Source: Epiperipatus broadwayi
Lineage: Eukaryota; Onychophora; Udeonychophora; Euonychophora; Peripatidae
Length of the DNA: 64,000 nt
Direction: 5' to 3'
Assembly: GCA_028023455.1 (NCBI GenBank)
Contig: JAQFVV010012394.1
Coordinates: 27,291,053 to 27,355,052, forward strand
Shown here one piece after another: positions 34,885-46,994 of this stretch (its first letter is position 1; each line of letters begins with the position of its first letter). The notes beneath the pieces are model-generated. The model saw only the letters and a program-made list of their open reading frames with translations, did not search any database and had not been told where the DNA came from. A program made the position numbers and the translations under genes.

Positions 34885-35335
34885 TAAATGATAAATTCAT
34901 AGTATTATTTCTGGGAGCTTCTGTGTAATAAAAATATAATAGCTAAATAGCTGATGTTTCAGTACAATAACAAGTACTTTCCCAGAGCTTCTTCTTTCTC
35001 AAATCATAAGAATGTGTGTGGTGAGATTTAAAATCGTTACTGTTTTCTTTAGTTATTTTCTTCTCATACTCAAATTCTATTGGTTGAGAAGTTTTAAAAA
35101 ATATTTTATCCTCTAATAGCTTTTCCAAATATTGTTAATTTTCTTTCACACTTTTCATTTATGCTTTTGGGCCTTTTAAAAATCTCTATACCTTCTCTTA
35201 GCAATCTCTAGTCGTAATGTTCACTTTTTTTCAAAATATGTGTTTTATTAAAATTGATGTCATGGTTAGTTATTTAGCTATTATATTTTTACTGCATGGA
35301 TGCTTCCAGAAATAATATTATGAATTCATATATAT
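34885..35335. repeat. Inverted-repeat unit just 3' of the Penelope-like element
   Basis: The left arm, about 34893-34955, contains AATTCATAGTATTATTTCTG and AAAATATAATAGCTAAATA. The right arm, about 35268-35330, contains TATTTAGCTATTATATTTTT and CAGAAATAATATTATGAATT, the reverse complement. Arms are about 60 bases with a 310-base spacer. It follows the Penelope stop codon by 225 bases and may be part of that element, since Penelope elements can be flanked by repeats in either orientation. Confidence 0.75.
34950..34993 (-). ncRNA. Possible degenerate hammerhead-like motif
   Basis: On the minus strand: CTGGGAA, then a stem AGTAC with loop TTGTTATT and GTACT, then GAAACATCAGC. The CTGxxxA - stem - GAAA order matches the catalytic core layout of hammerhead ribozymes (CUGAUGA - stem II - GAAA), and Penelope-like elements are known to carry hammerheads. 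Two or three core bases differ, so activity is unlikely in this copy. Stems I and III are not convincing by eye. Confidence 0.3.
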
Positions 35336-36540
35336 ATTATTTTTTGAATGAGTTTATGCTAACAATTATTAATGATGAATTTTGAATTATTTTTGTTTTA
35401 TAATGAGAGAACAAACTTTGAAGGACAAATTTGTATAGAATAATATCTTTTGTTTTATTAAATCGAAATTAGCTGAACAGCCTTTATGCACAATGTTTAC
35501 TTTATTTTCTTCTTTTCTTTACAATTTTTGAAAAATGGGTTTGAAATCAAATAGTATTATTGAATAATATATTCAAGAATATATTAGTAAATATATCTTA
35601 ATATAAACTGAGCATTGATTATATATATGTGTGAGAGATGATAGTCTGGACCAACTGATGAGTACTGGTTTAGCACGAAATACGTATATTGGTGATTATT
35701 ATCTTTTCTACATGTGTGTGGTCATGTGTATCAGTTGTATGAGATAATGTGGATAGTTGAAGGGTGCTTGCAAATCTGAGTTCAAATCCTCTATACTTAG
35801 TAAATAGTTAAGTAATAATAATCCATTTGAGGATTCACGAGAATTCTATACATCTTATTGACAGATAACAAAAATAAGTGATATATTTATATTTAAGTAA
35901 TATATAATAGAAAGCTAATGACTAGAAAATCACGAAAGTAATTTAAACCTTATCGCATATATTTAAAACTGACAGTAAATAAAAGAATCCACTATTACAA
36001 TAAATAAATGCATATATGAATGTGTCCATCAAATTGAAATTGCTAGGCAGACCAGGATGTTATTTGCTTTTCTTATTTTTACAGTTATATGCATTAAAAT
36101 TATAAATGGTTTTCCAAATCCTATATTGTAATTTTTACATAATTGTTTAACCATGGCAAGAAGTATATAATGAACTGTGTAAAAATTTCTGTCGCTAGGA
36201 AATATCAGGGTTGAAACTGGGACATATGTACGTAGTTTAAGGATTCCCTGCATTTTTCAGTATTAAAAAATTCAGGTGAGATTATTTATTTATTAAGAAA
36301 TTTCAAATACCACACAGATTCCACCATTCGATTATATTCCATACATAGTTTCCCATTTACGGAACAAACGAGGCTGAATACAACACTAAGATAATTCATA
36401 AAAAAAAAAAAAAATCCCAAAGAATCATTTAAATGAATTTGCAAACAATCCCCATCTTTTGTTATACCAATGCCAATCTATTTTGTCAGATAAATTATCT
36501 TTGTAATGTATTTGACCTTGTTTGTCCCATATTAAATCAC
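35336..36540 (-). other. Gene 2 intron stretch
   Basis: AT-rich. At about 35730-35815 there is a tRNA-like stretch on the + strand with B-box-like GAGTTCAAATCC preceded by GGATAGTTGAAGGGTGCTTG, probably a tRNA-derived SINE head. The rest shows nothing recognisable. Confidence 0.5.
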
Positions 36541-36920
36541 TAACCATCACATGATCACCGTTTCCTATTCTTACACAAGCTGTTAAAACAGATACAAAGC
36601 CCTCCATACAATAATGATGCCCAGTGCTACTGTATGGAGTTTTACCTGTTTTAACAGCTTGTGTAAGCATAAGAAAAGATGATCATGTGATGTTTAATAC
36701 CAATCCTACTGGAGGGTTGGATTAGATCCTAAAATCTTGATTCAATGATTTCAAATCCAAAGCTTCTCACTGATGAAAGCCATGATAGAAACTAGTCCGG
36801 GGATATTCGATAAGTAGGCACTAAATAGGGATTTTATGTACAAGCCTTCTTGCATGCATCAATTACTCTGGCTTGCATTCGCTGGCACTACTGTATGGAG
36901 TTTTGCTTCTGTTTGTTCTA
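36541..36920. repeat. SINE-like family, composite inverted copy
   Basis: Contains a + head (CATCACATGATCACCG at 36545), a + tail (TTTTACCTGTTTTAACAGC near 36640), an inverted head (AAGATGATCATGTGATGTTT near 36675), then a + body and tail (CTGGAGGGTTGGATTAGATC at about 36709, GATGAAAGCCATGATAGAAA, ATTACTCTGGCTTGCATTCG, TGGAGTTTTGC at 36896). The sequence ACACAAGCTGTTAAAACAG at 36573 and CTGTTTTAACAGCTTGTGT at 36646 form a strong hairpin. It looks like one copy inserted in another in opposite orientation. Confidence 0.75.
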
Positions 36921-38292
36921 TGATGGGCTCTTATTCTTAGTGTTATATATTTGATCAGCTATAAATTTTTTATGAGCTTGTTAAAATCATTAAAATTCCA
37001 CGCATAATTATGTTTGTGATAAGAGCAGTTGATGCATGCCTGATAAGAAATGATAAAGCAATACAACACAAACCTGCAATTTACATTGTTTCGTAGTTTA
37101 ATTCACGTTGTAGCTGAAATGTCATATAATGAGTTATTTGCTCCATAGTTAGTTAGTGTTGTTATAAATATTAGCTTATAGTTATAGATATATTTATTGA
37201 TGTGATCAATGATAATGAGTATTAAAGTATAAACACATGTTGTATGTATAGTTGATTAGTATCTAAGTTTTTCTTTCCAGATCAAGCTATTTTGTGATAT
37301 TGAAAGTCCATAACAATATATATTCTCACACACACATTAGACATTTAACTCTTTTATAACTGATAGATGAGACTTAATCAGACTGTTGTTAGACATGAAG
37401 ATATTGCTAGAGTGGATTTGTATTCCAATGAAGTATAAAATATTCCTATTTATAATCCATAGTTCAATATATCTTGGGTCAGTAACCATATAGCCTATCT
37501 AGGAATTCAATTCATGTATGAATATACACAAACTATATAATAAGCCATGCGTTCTTGTCTACACTCATGTAATTGAGAAATCCAAGCCGCATATAAATGG
37601 TTAACAATATCTAGAATGATTATCACAATAATGGGCTTTTATCAATCAATTGATACCAAAGCCCATAAAAAGGTGATCTTCGAATATTTCAACTAACAAT
37701 TGTATAATTGATATCTTTTATAATATGAATTTAGAAGTAATTCGTTTGTTTTATTGTTTTACTTTTTATTCTATATATAGTTAGGTGAGTGTGTATATTA
37801 GTCAACTTCACTAAGAATTATTTACGAATAAAACTCTGAAATTTATCCAAGATTTGAGTCTATTTGCTTATATCTACTGGTACATAGCAAGGACAGATGC
37901 TCCTCGATCTGTTGGACAAAAAGAATGTTAATAGAAATATATGTTGTAAGAAATGATGACTAGATCCACACTATAAATCTTTAAGGTCATATATATTTTA
38001 ATTTCCTATATTATTATGTTACATTCCACTGGATTTCACTTAGACTATTTATATTTAAGACATTACCTGGACTTATGTCACAGGTTTCCAAGCTCCGCTT
38101 TGTGAGTCAGTCCTGTTATAACATTAATTATTGAACACTGTCAATTATGATATCACAATCCCACATAATTTCTCGCATGCATGATCACATGAAATTACTT
38201 CAACGTTATATAAATTTCTTACTTTAAACTATATATAATTTCTTATGTTTCAATTTGAATATTTAATTCATAATAAATTTGCACTGCTCTAC
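36921..38292 (-). other. Gene 2 intron stretch
   Basis: Intronic AT-rich DNA. A local patch at 37615-37680 reads as a weak palindrome (AATGGGCTTTTATCA against TGATACCAAAGCCCATAAA). No coding remnant recognised. Confidence 0.5.
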
Positions 38293-38522
38293 CTTGTATT
38301 TAAAGATGTTAATAAATAGTCAATTGCAAAATTGATTTTGTCCGTGTGACTAGGAAGAACCGCCAACCAATTTACAAAGTCTTTATGCACAGATACATTG
38401 AATGACTTAACAAACTCGGTTAGCATCTGAGCATCTACTAAAGGCAAGTTTGGAGCACTTTCGACCACATCTACTTCCTTACTGAAGTCGTAACAAGTGT
38501 TCCAGTACCATTGCGAGTTGAT
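38293..38522 (-). CDS. Gene 2 exon 3 of the 5 in view (unidentified protein)
   Basis: This 230-base exon follows an AAATTTGTTTCAG acceptor, starts in phase 0 with INSQWYWNTCYDFSKEVDVV, and ends ...LTSLNTR with AG of a split codon before GTAGAG. It includes LPLVDAQMLTEFVKSFNVSV and HKDFVNWLAVLPSH. The split codon is completed in phase by the exon at 31384. The 6.9-kb intron in between carries the Penelope-like and Tigger remnants. The donor (GTAGAG) is unusual but the join is clean. Confidence 0.83.
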
Positions 38523-39074
38523 CTGAAACAAATTTAGAAAAAAAATGTTACAATAGAGAAACAAAAACTTTTGCAATCAAATTATGAAAAATACTGAGTT
38601 TACACTTTGAATTGTATTTTAAATGATTAATTATTAACAAAAGTGAACTCCTCATTTTTAATTCTATGTTCACCAAAGAGAATTAGAATCTAATTTTGAT
38701 TTTATAGAACCCTGTATCTACAAATAATTTATCCACAACTTTTTACACATAAATATAAAAACTTTATAAACTATTTTAGTTGATCAATTTGCTAACATCA
38801 AGAAATTTTATTATCATTTTAAAATCAGTTGACAATACAAATTAAAAATAATCAGAATTATCCCAAATTTACAACTCAACCAGATTAGCCGAGAAAATAA
38901 ACTCTACACTACCAATGGTTTCATTGCTACAAACAGACTTCTCAAGTGTAAAAAACTACAAAATAACAACATATTTAAAATAAACATTACCCACAATTCC
39001 AACTACCTCCCATACAACCTTAATATTGAAAGAACTTTTAAACAAGTTAATTGCTTCAAAATGATAAATTTTTA

Positions 39075-39232
39075 ATAATAAAGATTCTTTAATTCTTCTT
39101 TTTATTTCATTTCTCTCAAAGAAGACAATCTTAACTTCATGAAAATTAATAGTCTGACCTGTATCTTTTTCATGGATATCTTCTTTGAAAGAAATGAAAT
39201 AAAAAGAATTAAAGAATCTTTACTATTAAAAA
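39075..39232. repeat. Foldback hairpin with ~52-bp arms
   Basis: The left arm, 39075-39127, contains AAAGATTCTTTAATTCTTCT and TATTTCATTTCTCTCAAAGA. The right arm, 39180-39232, contains TCTTTGAAAGAAATGAAATA and AGAATTAAAGAATCTTTACT, the reverse complement with few mismatches. The 52-base loop has a weaker inner palindrome (TTCATGAAAA, TTTTTCATGGA). The right arm also reads as protein-like FERNEIKRIKESLLLKIYN, similar in style to the last residues of the Penelope GIY-YIG ORF. Confidence 0.8.
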
Positions 39233-39699
39233 TTTATAATTCTGAAGTAATTAACTCTGGGGTGATAAAAACACATTTTAATCTTTTCAGATCTTTGCCT
39301 TTTTATCAAAAGCTACTTTTGAAAGCAACTTTGAAATTTTACCAAAGGTGTGATCTACATGTTTTTACTTAGATAGAGAATCATATATAAGGATTAAGTA
39401 AAAGATTATCAAAAATAGATAATACAAATTTTTACAATTATCAGATCTGTTATGATAAAACGTGCTTGTTTTTTTATTTCAAAATCAGAATACTAATAAT
39501 ATGAATATTAATATTTATTTAGACCTTTTTAAATGTTTTATTTTATAATAATATTCTATTTTAAATTCATAATTATTCAGTCTTTTACTTATTATTATTT
39601 TATTCCAGGGAATGTAGAAAAATAGCTACAAAATTTTTGTCTGTTTTTTTTCCTTTCAACTTTTATATATTTGTGCACACACGCTATGCTATTGTGTGC

Positions 39700-41540
39700 C
39701 ATGTAACAGTCCTGTTACAATAAGCGTAAAATAATCTGAGGCTATTATGAAAATTGTAACTTAAAATTAAATGGGAAAAAAAATCTACTATGGTGTGCCC
39801 TTGAAAATTGAATAGTTTTAAGTTATTTCTATCTAAAGCTCTCCATCTAAGTTCAATTCTATGGTTAATTTCATTCATTATTTTCCTATATGTACTAATA
39901 ATCTGATCAAAGAATTTGTAATTATTACTTTCTAATTCATTATTGACAATCTTTATTTTCTTCTTTTGAGAAAATTCATTAAACATTACTTTAATCTTTT
40001 TAGTATTTACCTTTAATCCTATTTTCTTATTTTCATTTGATAACTCTTGCCACATTTCCTGAAGTTGTGATGCATTATTTATAAAAACAATTACATGATA
40101 TGCAAAATCTAGATAATCTTCATTTATTTTTATTTCCTTAGTTTCCTATTTTAATTCTTAGGATATTTCTTACAAAATTGCTATAAAATTTTTTGAAGAT
40201 ATAGAAATACCCTGTTGCACATTTTTCTTAATGATAATCTTCTTACTATTAGCAGGTAATCTAATCATTCCAGATGCAATATCCTGGGTCTATATTTCCA
40301 CGATCTAATGCGCTAATAACCGGTAGAAAAGCTTATAGAATCAAACCCCCTTTCCTAATCTATAAATCCAAAGCAAAGTGGCAACTCGTGTTCACTGGTC
40401 CTTTCTGTAACTTCTCTCATTACTTGGATGTAATCCACTATGTTAAACTCACTTTCAAATCCTTTTGCTTGTAAGAATCTAAAGTTTACTGTAGACAAAG
40501 TGTAGGTAAAGATTTTATGTAGAACTAATAAGAGACTGATAGTTTTGTAATTCCTAATTTTTTTTTTAGCACTTTTCTGAAATATCAATATTACTACTGC
40601 ATCCCTTACAATTATCTGATACATCTTTATTATTTAGACATTTGATATAAACAATTTTTCTACTTCTTCATCTGCTTCTTTTAAAATATCGACTATAATT
40701 CCCATCATTTCCTGAAACTCTTCCCTTCGTCATAGATTTAATTGCATGTCTCACTTCTTCATTTAAAATATTGGGTAATTTAGAAAATGCAATAATAGTA
40801 TGGAATACTTTGTTTTCTTCTTCTTCATAGAACTCTTCCCCATATTTCATGATGCCATCGCTCTTTTTAGCAATAGTTTCATCTTTTCTCTTATTGCAGA
40901 AATAAGTTTACTACCAATAAAGATGTTGCTATACGGTTTTGAAACTATTCTTTTTATAACTTTCTTCGCTAATTTACAATTATATTTTTTTATATTATTA
41001 TTAACTCTATTTTTAGTACCATTTTAAAATAACTCTAGATTTTCAGTTTTTTTTCAACAGATCATTTGAAAAAAATTTAATATTTCATCTTTTCTTCATG
41101 GATTGCTTCATCATAGGAGAAAATTTACTAGTAAATTGATACTTTTTTATACCAACTGTCTTCTTGCAGTTCTTTGCTATTTTATTTTTTAGACTGAACC
41201 ATCTTCAAAATTTGTTAATATGTTAAAAAGATTTGCAAATTCTAATTTGTTTTCACTCTAGTGCTTCTGAAAGTTAGAAATATCAATGGTTACTACTATC
41301 TTTCTCAATAGTTTTTATCTCACTAGTTTTGTGAAATATATTTTCTGTTGGTCAAAATATAATCCAATTCTGCTGTATCTTTATTGGAATGCTTCCATGT
41401 CAATTTTTCTTAAAGAAAGACTTTATAATATACGATTTTTCTTTTTCTATTAATTGCAAAATCTGTGTCCCCTCTCGTTTCTGTCATTCAAATCATAATC
41501 ATGAAAGGCAAGAATGGGTTATTGTGGTAATAATATCTTT
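39700..41540 (-). mobile_element. RTE-clade LINE, endonuclease end plus reverse transcriptase, dead copy 3
   Basis: Read on the minus strand: YDLNDRNERG near 41500, then LTWKHSNKDTAELDYILT near 41345-41400 (the last endonuclease block, with DYIL intact). Then come LPNILNEEVRHAIKSMTKGR at 40850-40668, KIRNYKTISLLLVLHKIFT with FNIVDYIQVMREVTERTSEH and CFGFID at 40624-40355, and WQELSNENKKIGLKVNTKKI near 40050-39990. The FADD region and much of the palm are lost or scrambled, and frameshifts separate each block. It lies sense to gene 2 within its intron. The 3' end decays into unrelated sequence. Confidence 0.85.
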
Positions 41541-43033
41541 TGTTAGTCAATTCATGAAATAAGAGTGAATAGGCAAGTAAGAATTAATCAACATTTTCAT
41601 CAAAGGCCAATATAACAAACTCTTCCGTTTTTCTTAATCTTAAAAATAAACAAATCACATATTCAATCCACTAAAAATTAATACTGTATACAAGGAAAGA
41701 GACAATGGAAAAATAAAGAAGGAATGGCATATTATTTATTCAAAAGATGTTATCAATCATTGGATTAACTGCATTCAAGGTAACTATTAGACTTTCAATA
41801 AATACTTTAATTTCTCTAATACTAACTATTTTTAGCTGGAGTTATCAGTGATTACTTGACACTTTATTGCATTTAAATTCCTCACTGACAGACCTGTTTA
41901 CAGTGAGGTTTTGGGATTCAAAGTTGGAAACAATGCAGAAGTGCAACTAGCAACCATCTTTAAATCTATTTTAATTACTCAAGATAAAAATTTGGAAATT
42001 CAAATCAGACTAAGGTTTTGAACCCAAATCAACCTGCCAAGTCAAAGTAGTTGCTGAATACTTACATTGCTTTCAACTTTATATCCCAAAATTTCATTGA
42101 TATAGGCAAAAACCAGAAATGGGCCTGAAAGATGGAGACTTAAATCCAATCAAGTATCTGGTAATCACTGATTACTTATATCAATAATAGATGGTGCTCA
42201 TTTATATAATGTGTTAGTTGGAGAATTAAGTGATTTGCTATTATTAGTTCAATTTCTATAAGTATATTAAGTCTGTTTACTTACACTGTTAGCTGTGATA
42301 TACTGAAAATATGCAAGGAGTATATATAAAAAAGTTAGCCTGTAAATTATCGTCTCAAATGCTTATATGTACTAGACATGTTAAAATTAAGTCTTTGATG
42401 AATAGCAGATACAAAAAATTGATTTTCCAGATTCATTCTTATGTAATTAATGTCAACATTACATTGAAGTTTTAAGTGGATCAACCTGTAAACTAGTTGT
42501 ATGTTAATATATCATTATAAATAATCATAACACATTTTTTATGCTACTTTATAAATCAAACCTTAATCCTATAAGAAATTAATCTTTTTAATCATGAATT
42601 TAATCACAGAGCTGATTTTCTAGTATTAATTCATTGTGATGAATAAGAACTCATGCTCTCGTTATTTGAATCAGCACATTAGACATAAAACTATATACGC
42701 CTATCTTTCACACTCAAAAAATATATCACACACACACTTTTCTTATTTAAATCACATAATAATTTTCTATTATTGAATATATTTTTTAAAAAGGAATATA
42801 TTATAAAGAAAAAAAATGGGTACCTAAAATAAGTATATTTACATTTTTTGTTTAATATTTTTTAATAGTTTTTGATCTTGATATTTATAATGATTTCAGC
42901 ATCAGAAAATTTAGCTCTTAACTACACCAAGAAGAAAATACTTAACTTAAAAAAATATGACCAATTTCAGAGTGGTTCAAACATTAGATTTGATTTCAAT
43001 CAAGGCTTTCTTAAAAGCAAAGAGATTACTTAC
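41541..43033 (-). other. Gene 2 intron stretch
   Basis: No coding remnant recognised. The sequence is AT-rich with short (CA)n near 42727-42737. Confidence 0.6.
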
Positions 43034-43102
43034 ATCAAACCAGTCATCCCATCGGGTTTTATACAGCTTCGGTGCATTTTCAAAAAGAAATATTTCAGCG
43101 AC
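43034..43102 (-). CDS. Gene 2 exon 2 of the 5 in view, short (unidentified protein)
   Basis: A 69-base, 23-codon phase 0-0 exon, too short to show as an independent open frame. Acceptor CTGTTTAG, donor GTAAGT, peptide VAEIFLFENAPKLYKTRW followed by DDWFD. It fits in phase between the exons at 51863-51980 and 38293-38522. The strict GTAAGT donor and the W-rich, charged composition support it. Confidence 0.75.
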
Positions 43103-43489
43103 CTAAACAGAAATATACATTAATACACATTGGAGATACTTCGATGTCATAATGTTTACTTGTTTTATAAAATTGATTTTAGATAAATTAGCAATGTAAA
43201 AGATCTAAGCTATAGCAATATGAAAGAAATAACAATATTAATAAATTAAAAACTTTACCGTAATCTCTAAAAACTGTTATTTGATAGAAATATTAAATGA
43301 ATATAACTTTTAATAATTTTTTTTTGCTATTTAAGGTAAACTATTATATGCAATTACAATTTTTTAAAATTTAATAAAAGTTGTGTAAACTTTTAAATAT
43401 AAATTGTGATACACAAAACTAGCAAATAAATCTTATTTAACTTTTTTTTTTTTTCCAAAATGATCCAAAATATCACTTTCATGCTTTTT

Positions 43490-43660
43490 TTTTTTTAATC
43501 TCATTCTTTTTCCACACTACGATTATGCAACCTAGTGTAAGCATTAGTAATCAATAGATGCCAGATCGTGGTGTTTAATAAATCCCTATCCAGTGTTGTC
43601 CCATCCAATATCCCCAAACTAATTTCTGGCTTATAGCTTTTGTCAGTAAGATCTTTCTTT
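43490..43660 (-). repeat. SINE-like family, partial copy, antisense
   Basis: The reverse complement of AGTAATCAATAGATGCCAG, AATAAATCCCTATCCAGTG, CCAATATCCCCAAACTAATT and TCTGGCTTATAGC matches the body of the copies at 46430 and 48665 (CTGGCATCCATTGATTACT, GGGGATATTGGAT, GCCAGAAACTAGTC). The head and tail are missing or too diverged to see. Confidence 0.7.
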
Positions 43661-43759
43661 ATTTTCTTGTTTTACTACCAAGCTACAAGCCAAATCGAAA
43701 AACATATTAATGTTTCCAAACAACACTAATTTACTTGCATAATCATATAGATAAGAAAC

Positions 43760-43905
43760 CAATATACTGTTCCAAGATCCAAAGCTCTTCATTGATGAAA
43801 GTCATTAGTTAGAATCTAGTTTGGGAATATTGGAAGATAGCCCTGGATAGAGATTTATTTAGCACTACCATCTGACATTTACTGATCACTAGGGCAAACA
43901 CTAGA
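43760..43905 (+). repeat. SINE-like family, partial copy, sense
   Basis: GATCCAAAGCTCTTCATTGA, AAAGTCATTAGTTAGAATCT, AGTTTGGGAATATTGG and GGATAGAGATTTATTTAGCA match the body of the family. With the antisense copy at 43490-43660 it forms an inverted pair about 100 bases apart. Confidence 0.7.
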
Positions 43906-44279
43906 TGGCATAAATGTGGTGAAAAGGGAAAGAATTTGCTACTAAACAGCATTTGTGTAAAGATTATGTAAAATGGGGCTATGTGAATCCTATCACTATT
44001 GGTATATCTCACATCGCTTCAAATAATGGACTAGTCCAGATTTTATCTTATCTTCATTGGATTGAGCATTCATTACCACAGACCAATGGCAATACAAATA
44101 AATATCATACATTTAATGGCAAGAATGGGTCAATAGGCAATGATGCTCACAGAATCCAATTGACCTCATTATGGGTAGAGATCTGGCCATAAATAGTCAG
44201 TCCATTTGGAGGTAAGAAACTGTCAAAGCTGAACAGCAGTACAGAAGTAGTCCACTATATGGTTAAAGTAGTGAAACAA

Positions 44280-44450
44280 TTTCATGTTACAACTGGAAGT
44301 TGCTAGAAGCTATATCAGACATGAGGCAAACTGTCATAGTACAGCTTGAAGTGTCACCACACCAGGAACAAGACAAGCTGTCATGGTATAGCTGCAAATA
44401 TCACCGTACCTACTCATGAGTCAAGCTATCAGAGTATAACTGGAAGTGGC
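44280..44450 (+). repeat. Degenerate ~48-bp minisatellite
   Basis: Three to four imperfect units, each with an AAACTGTCATAGTACAGCTT-type core followed by GAAGTGTCACC. Clear cores start near 44330 (AAACTGTCATAGTACAGC), 44378 (AAGCTGTCATGGTATAGC) and 44426 (AAGCTATCAGAGTATAAC), a spacing of 48 bases. An older unit near 44282 (TTTCATGTTACAACTGGAAG) is just recognisable. Lies in a gene 2 intron. Confidence 0.8.
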
Positions 44451-44460
44451 AGGTAATCTT

Positions 44461-46429
44461 ATAAGGGTACCTGAAATCCCTTACATCAATGGTTACAGGG
44501 CAATACCAAGCCAATAATATCAGGTCAATGTACAATAATATATATAGTGTACATATGCATTTGTATATTTGTTTTATTAATAAATATTATAACACATTTC
44601 TACTGGTTTGTATTTATATATATTTATTAATAATCACAACAACTATTTTATAAACTTTAGTATTTATTAAACCATCTAATTTGTTTTATTTGTTCAGAGA
44701 AGTTTTAAGAGTTCTAATGAAGACAGTGGATCGATTGAAACTTTTAGTAAAATAGAATCAAAATGATAAAGAAGTCATTAAACATAAATGCATAAAAATG
44801 TTTTTTGTTTTTTTTTTACTTTTAATGTTTTTAAATTAAGATAAAATGGTGAAATAAGAGATTAGAATATTTTAATAAATATAAAAAGTGATAAAACTTC
44901 AGAATAATGTGTATTGACTAAATAAAGATAGCAGCATTATGTTACTGAAAGAAATTTAACTCTACATAATTCTTTTCAACTTATCAGAATAGTGATGTAA
45001 CTTTGACAAGAATATCAGTGAAAATATCAGAATATCAAACAGTGTTCAAGAATCAAATAAAACAAATGAAAATTGAATATTTGGATCAAATTCATAGAGA
45101 AAGTCATCAGATTGATCTCTTAAGACTCTTAATGGTTTATTTTAAATCTTTATGAAGTTGATAGAGGCTATTTAGAAGGATTTTTCTAGGAACTACTAGA
45201 AACAACAGTGCAATTGTAAACTTGACTTATATCAAGACCAACAAAACATATAAACCAATTCAAAACCACCTACATTCTTCCCGTTTACTAAAACTCTTTG
45301 CTAACACAGTAATAATTAAAAACAGAGAGAAGAATTTGGTAAAGTGGACAAAAACTATATTTATGGGCATCTTCCATAGAACTACAAACTAAAAGCAAAT
45401 GAACTATATAATCCTTATAAACTATACAAAAAAAAAATCATACAAAACAAGGAAAATTGTTAGAAAACTCTTAATGTTTTACGATTGCCAGCCATTTATG
45501 CCAGAATAAAAACCAAAGAATATAAGCTTTCTAATTTCCTTCAGTATTAAGATATGAATGAAATAAATAACTAAAAATATTGATAAAAAGTTCTAATTTT
45601 AGAAAAATTAAATAAAAAAAAAATGTTACTCATGTAGTCAGAAAAAAAAATCTAAAACTTCAAACTAAACAATTCATTAAAATGAAAAAATATTTTGAGA
45701 AACATGAGTTCTAATTAGCCATTCCACAGATCCGAGTTTCTAAACCAAAATCCATGTTACGGTAGGAATTATTTTTTTATAAAGTTTATTCTCTAAGTAA
45801 AGGCAGATCAAAATCATTACACTAAGTTATATCATGTAATCACTATTACGATAGTTTGCCACAATTAATACCTCAATATTCAATTATATTTAAAAAAAAA
45901 AACTATTTAAGACAAATAACTTCACTTAGCTTTATTGATAAGCATGGTAGTTAAATAAACAGAAGTGGAAAAAGATTATTTATAATTTCCCCCAAGTAAT
46001 CCAAGAGCCATGTTAAAAAAATTTATCTGAAAGCCACATCCAAAATAATAATTATGGAATTCATTGTGCACCAATCACATGCGCATTTGCTGGGAAAACT
46101 CAAAATAGACCAAGACCACTCCGAAATATCTTACATTTGAAAATATGGGTATGCAATGATAGAATTGAAATATATAGTCAGCATTTAATACACATAGATA
46201 TTTTATTTATTTATTCAAAACAACCAAAAACAAAATCTTTAGATGAGCTGCCCAAAACCTCTTCACAGGATGCATGGAGCCATCTTTTGGACAGCTCTGA
46301 TATATATAATGGCATCAATCAGTCAAAAATCAAATTGTTTAAATATTTTGATGAATGAGAAATTTTCCCATATTATCAGATAAATTAAAAAATACACGAT
46401 ATCGAAAATAATACTGATATCAGATTAAG
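44461..46429 (-). other. Gene 2 intron stretch
   Basis: AT-rich intronic DNA with A runs. No transposon motif or splice-supported exon recognised. Confidence 0.6.
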
Positions 46430-46683
46430 CCAATAAACATCACATGATCACCATTTCTTATGCTTGCTTATAACTGCTGGAGAGTTGCATTAGATTCTAA
46501 AATCTAGATGCAGTGCTCTCAGATCCAAAGCTCCTCACTGACAAAGGCCACAAGCCAGAAACTAGTCAGGGGATATTGGATGACTAGGCACTAAATGGGG
46601 ATTTTATGCACAAGCGTTTTGGCATCCATTGATTATTCTGGCTTGCACTGAGTGGCAATATGTATAGAGAGTATTTCCTGTTT
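46430..46683 (+). repeat. SINE-like retroposon, full-length-looking copy with target duplication
   Basis: Flanked by a perfect 15-base direct repeat TGATATCAGATTAAG (46415-46429 and 46684-46698). It starts CCAATAAACATCACATGATC, has a body with AGAGTTGCATTAGATTC, GATCCAAAGCTCCTCACTGA, AGAAACTAGTCAGGGGATAT and GGCTTGCACTGAGTGGCA, and ends TTTCCTGTTTT. There is no poly(A) and no ORF. The long target duplication is typical of LINE-machinery retrotransposition. A tRNA, 5S or 7SL head is not evident by eye. Confidence 0.88.
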
Positions 46684-46994
46684 TGATATCAGATTAAGAT
46701 TGCATAATTGGTACTTCTTACGAAGTTATATTTAAGAAGAGTAAAAAAAATCTACCAACCCATCTTGGTTTTCATAGAAGACCTTATTGAGAACATCTTC
46801 AATTATAAGTCGACTGTCACATACATATTACCTTGTGTCATTTGACGCAGCAGTAAATTCTTAAGTTCAAGATCCAAAAATCGCAGGTTCGCCCAATCAC
46901 TTTTACTGAATATTTTTGTTCTCTTCATACAAATTTTAGAAGAAAAAAAGGAATATATTATTTTTTTAAAAAAATTTCTATGATTTTAATAGAG

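Noticed and set aside
36425-36670. 81-codon minus-strand frame
   Set aside because: Overlaps the inverted SINE-like copies. The open frame is a by-product of that repeat.
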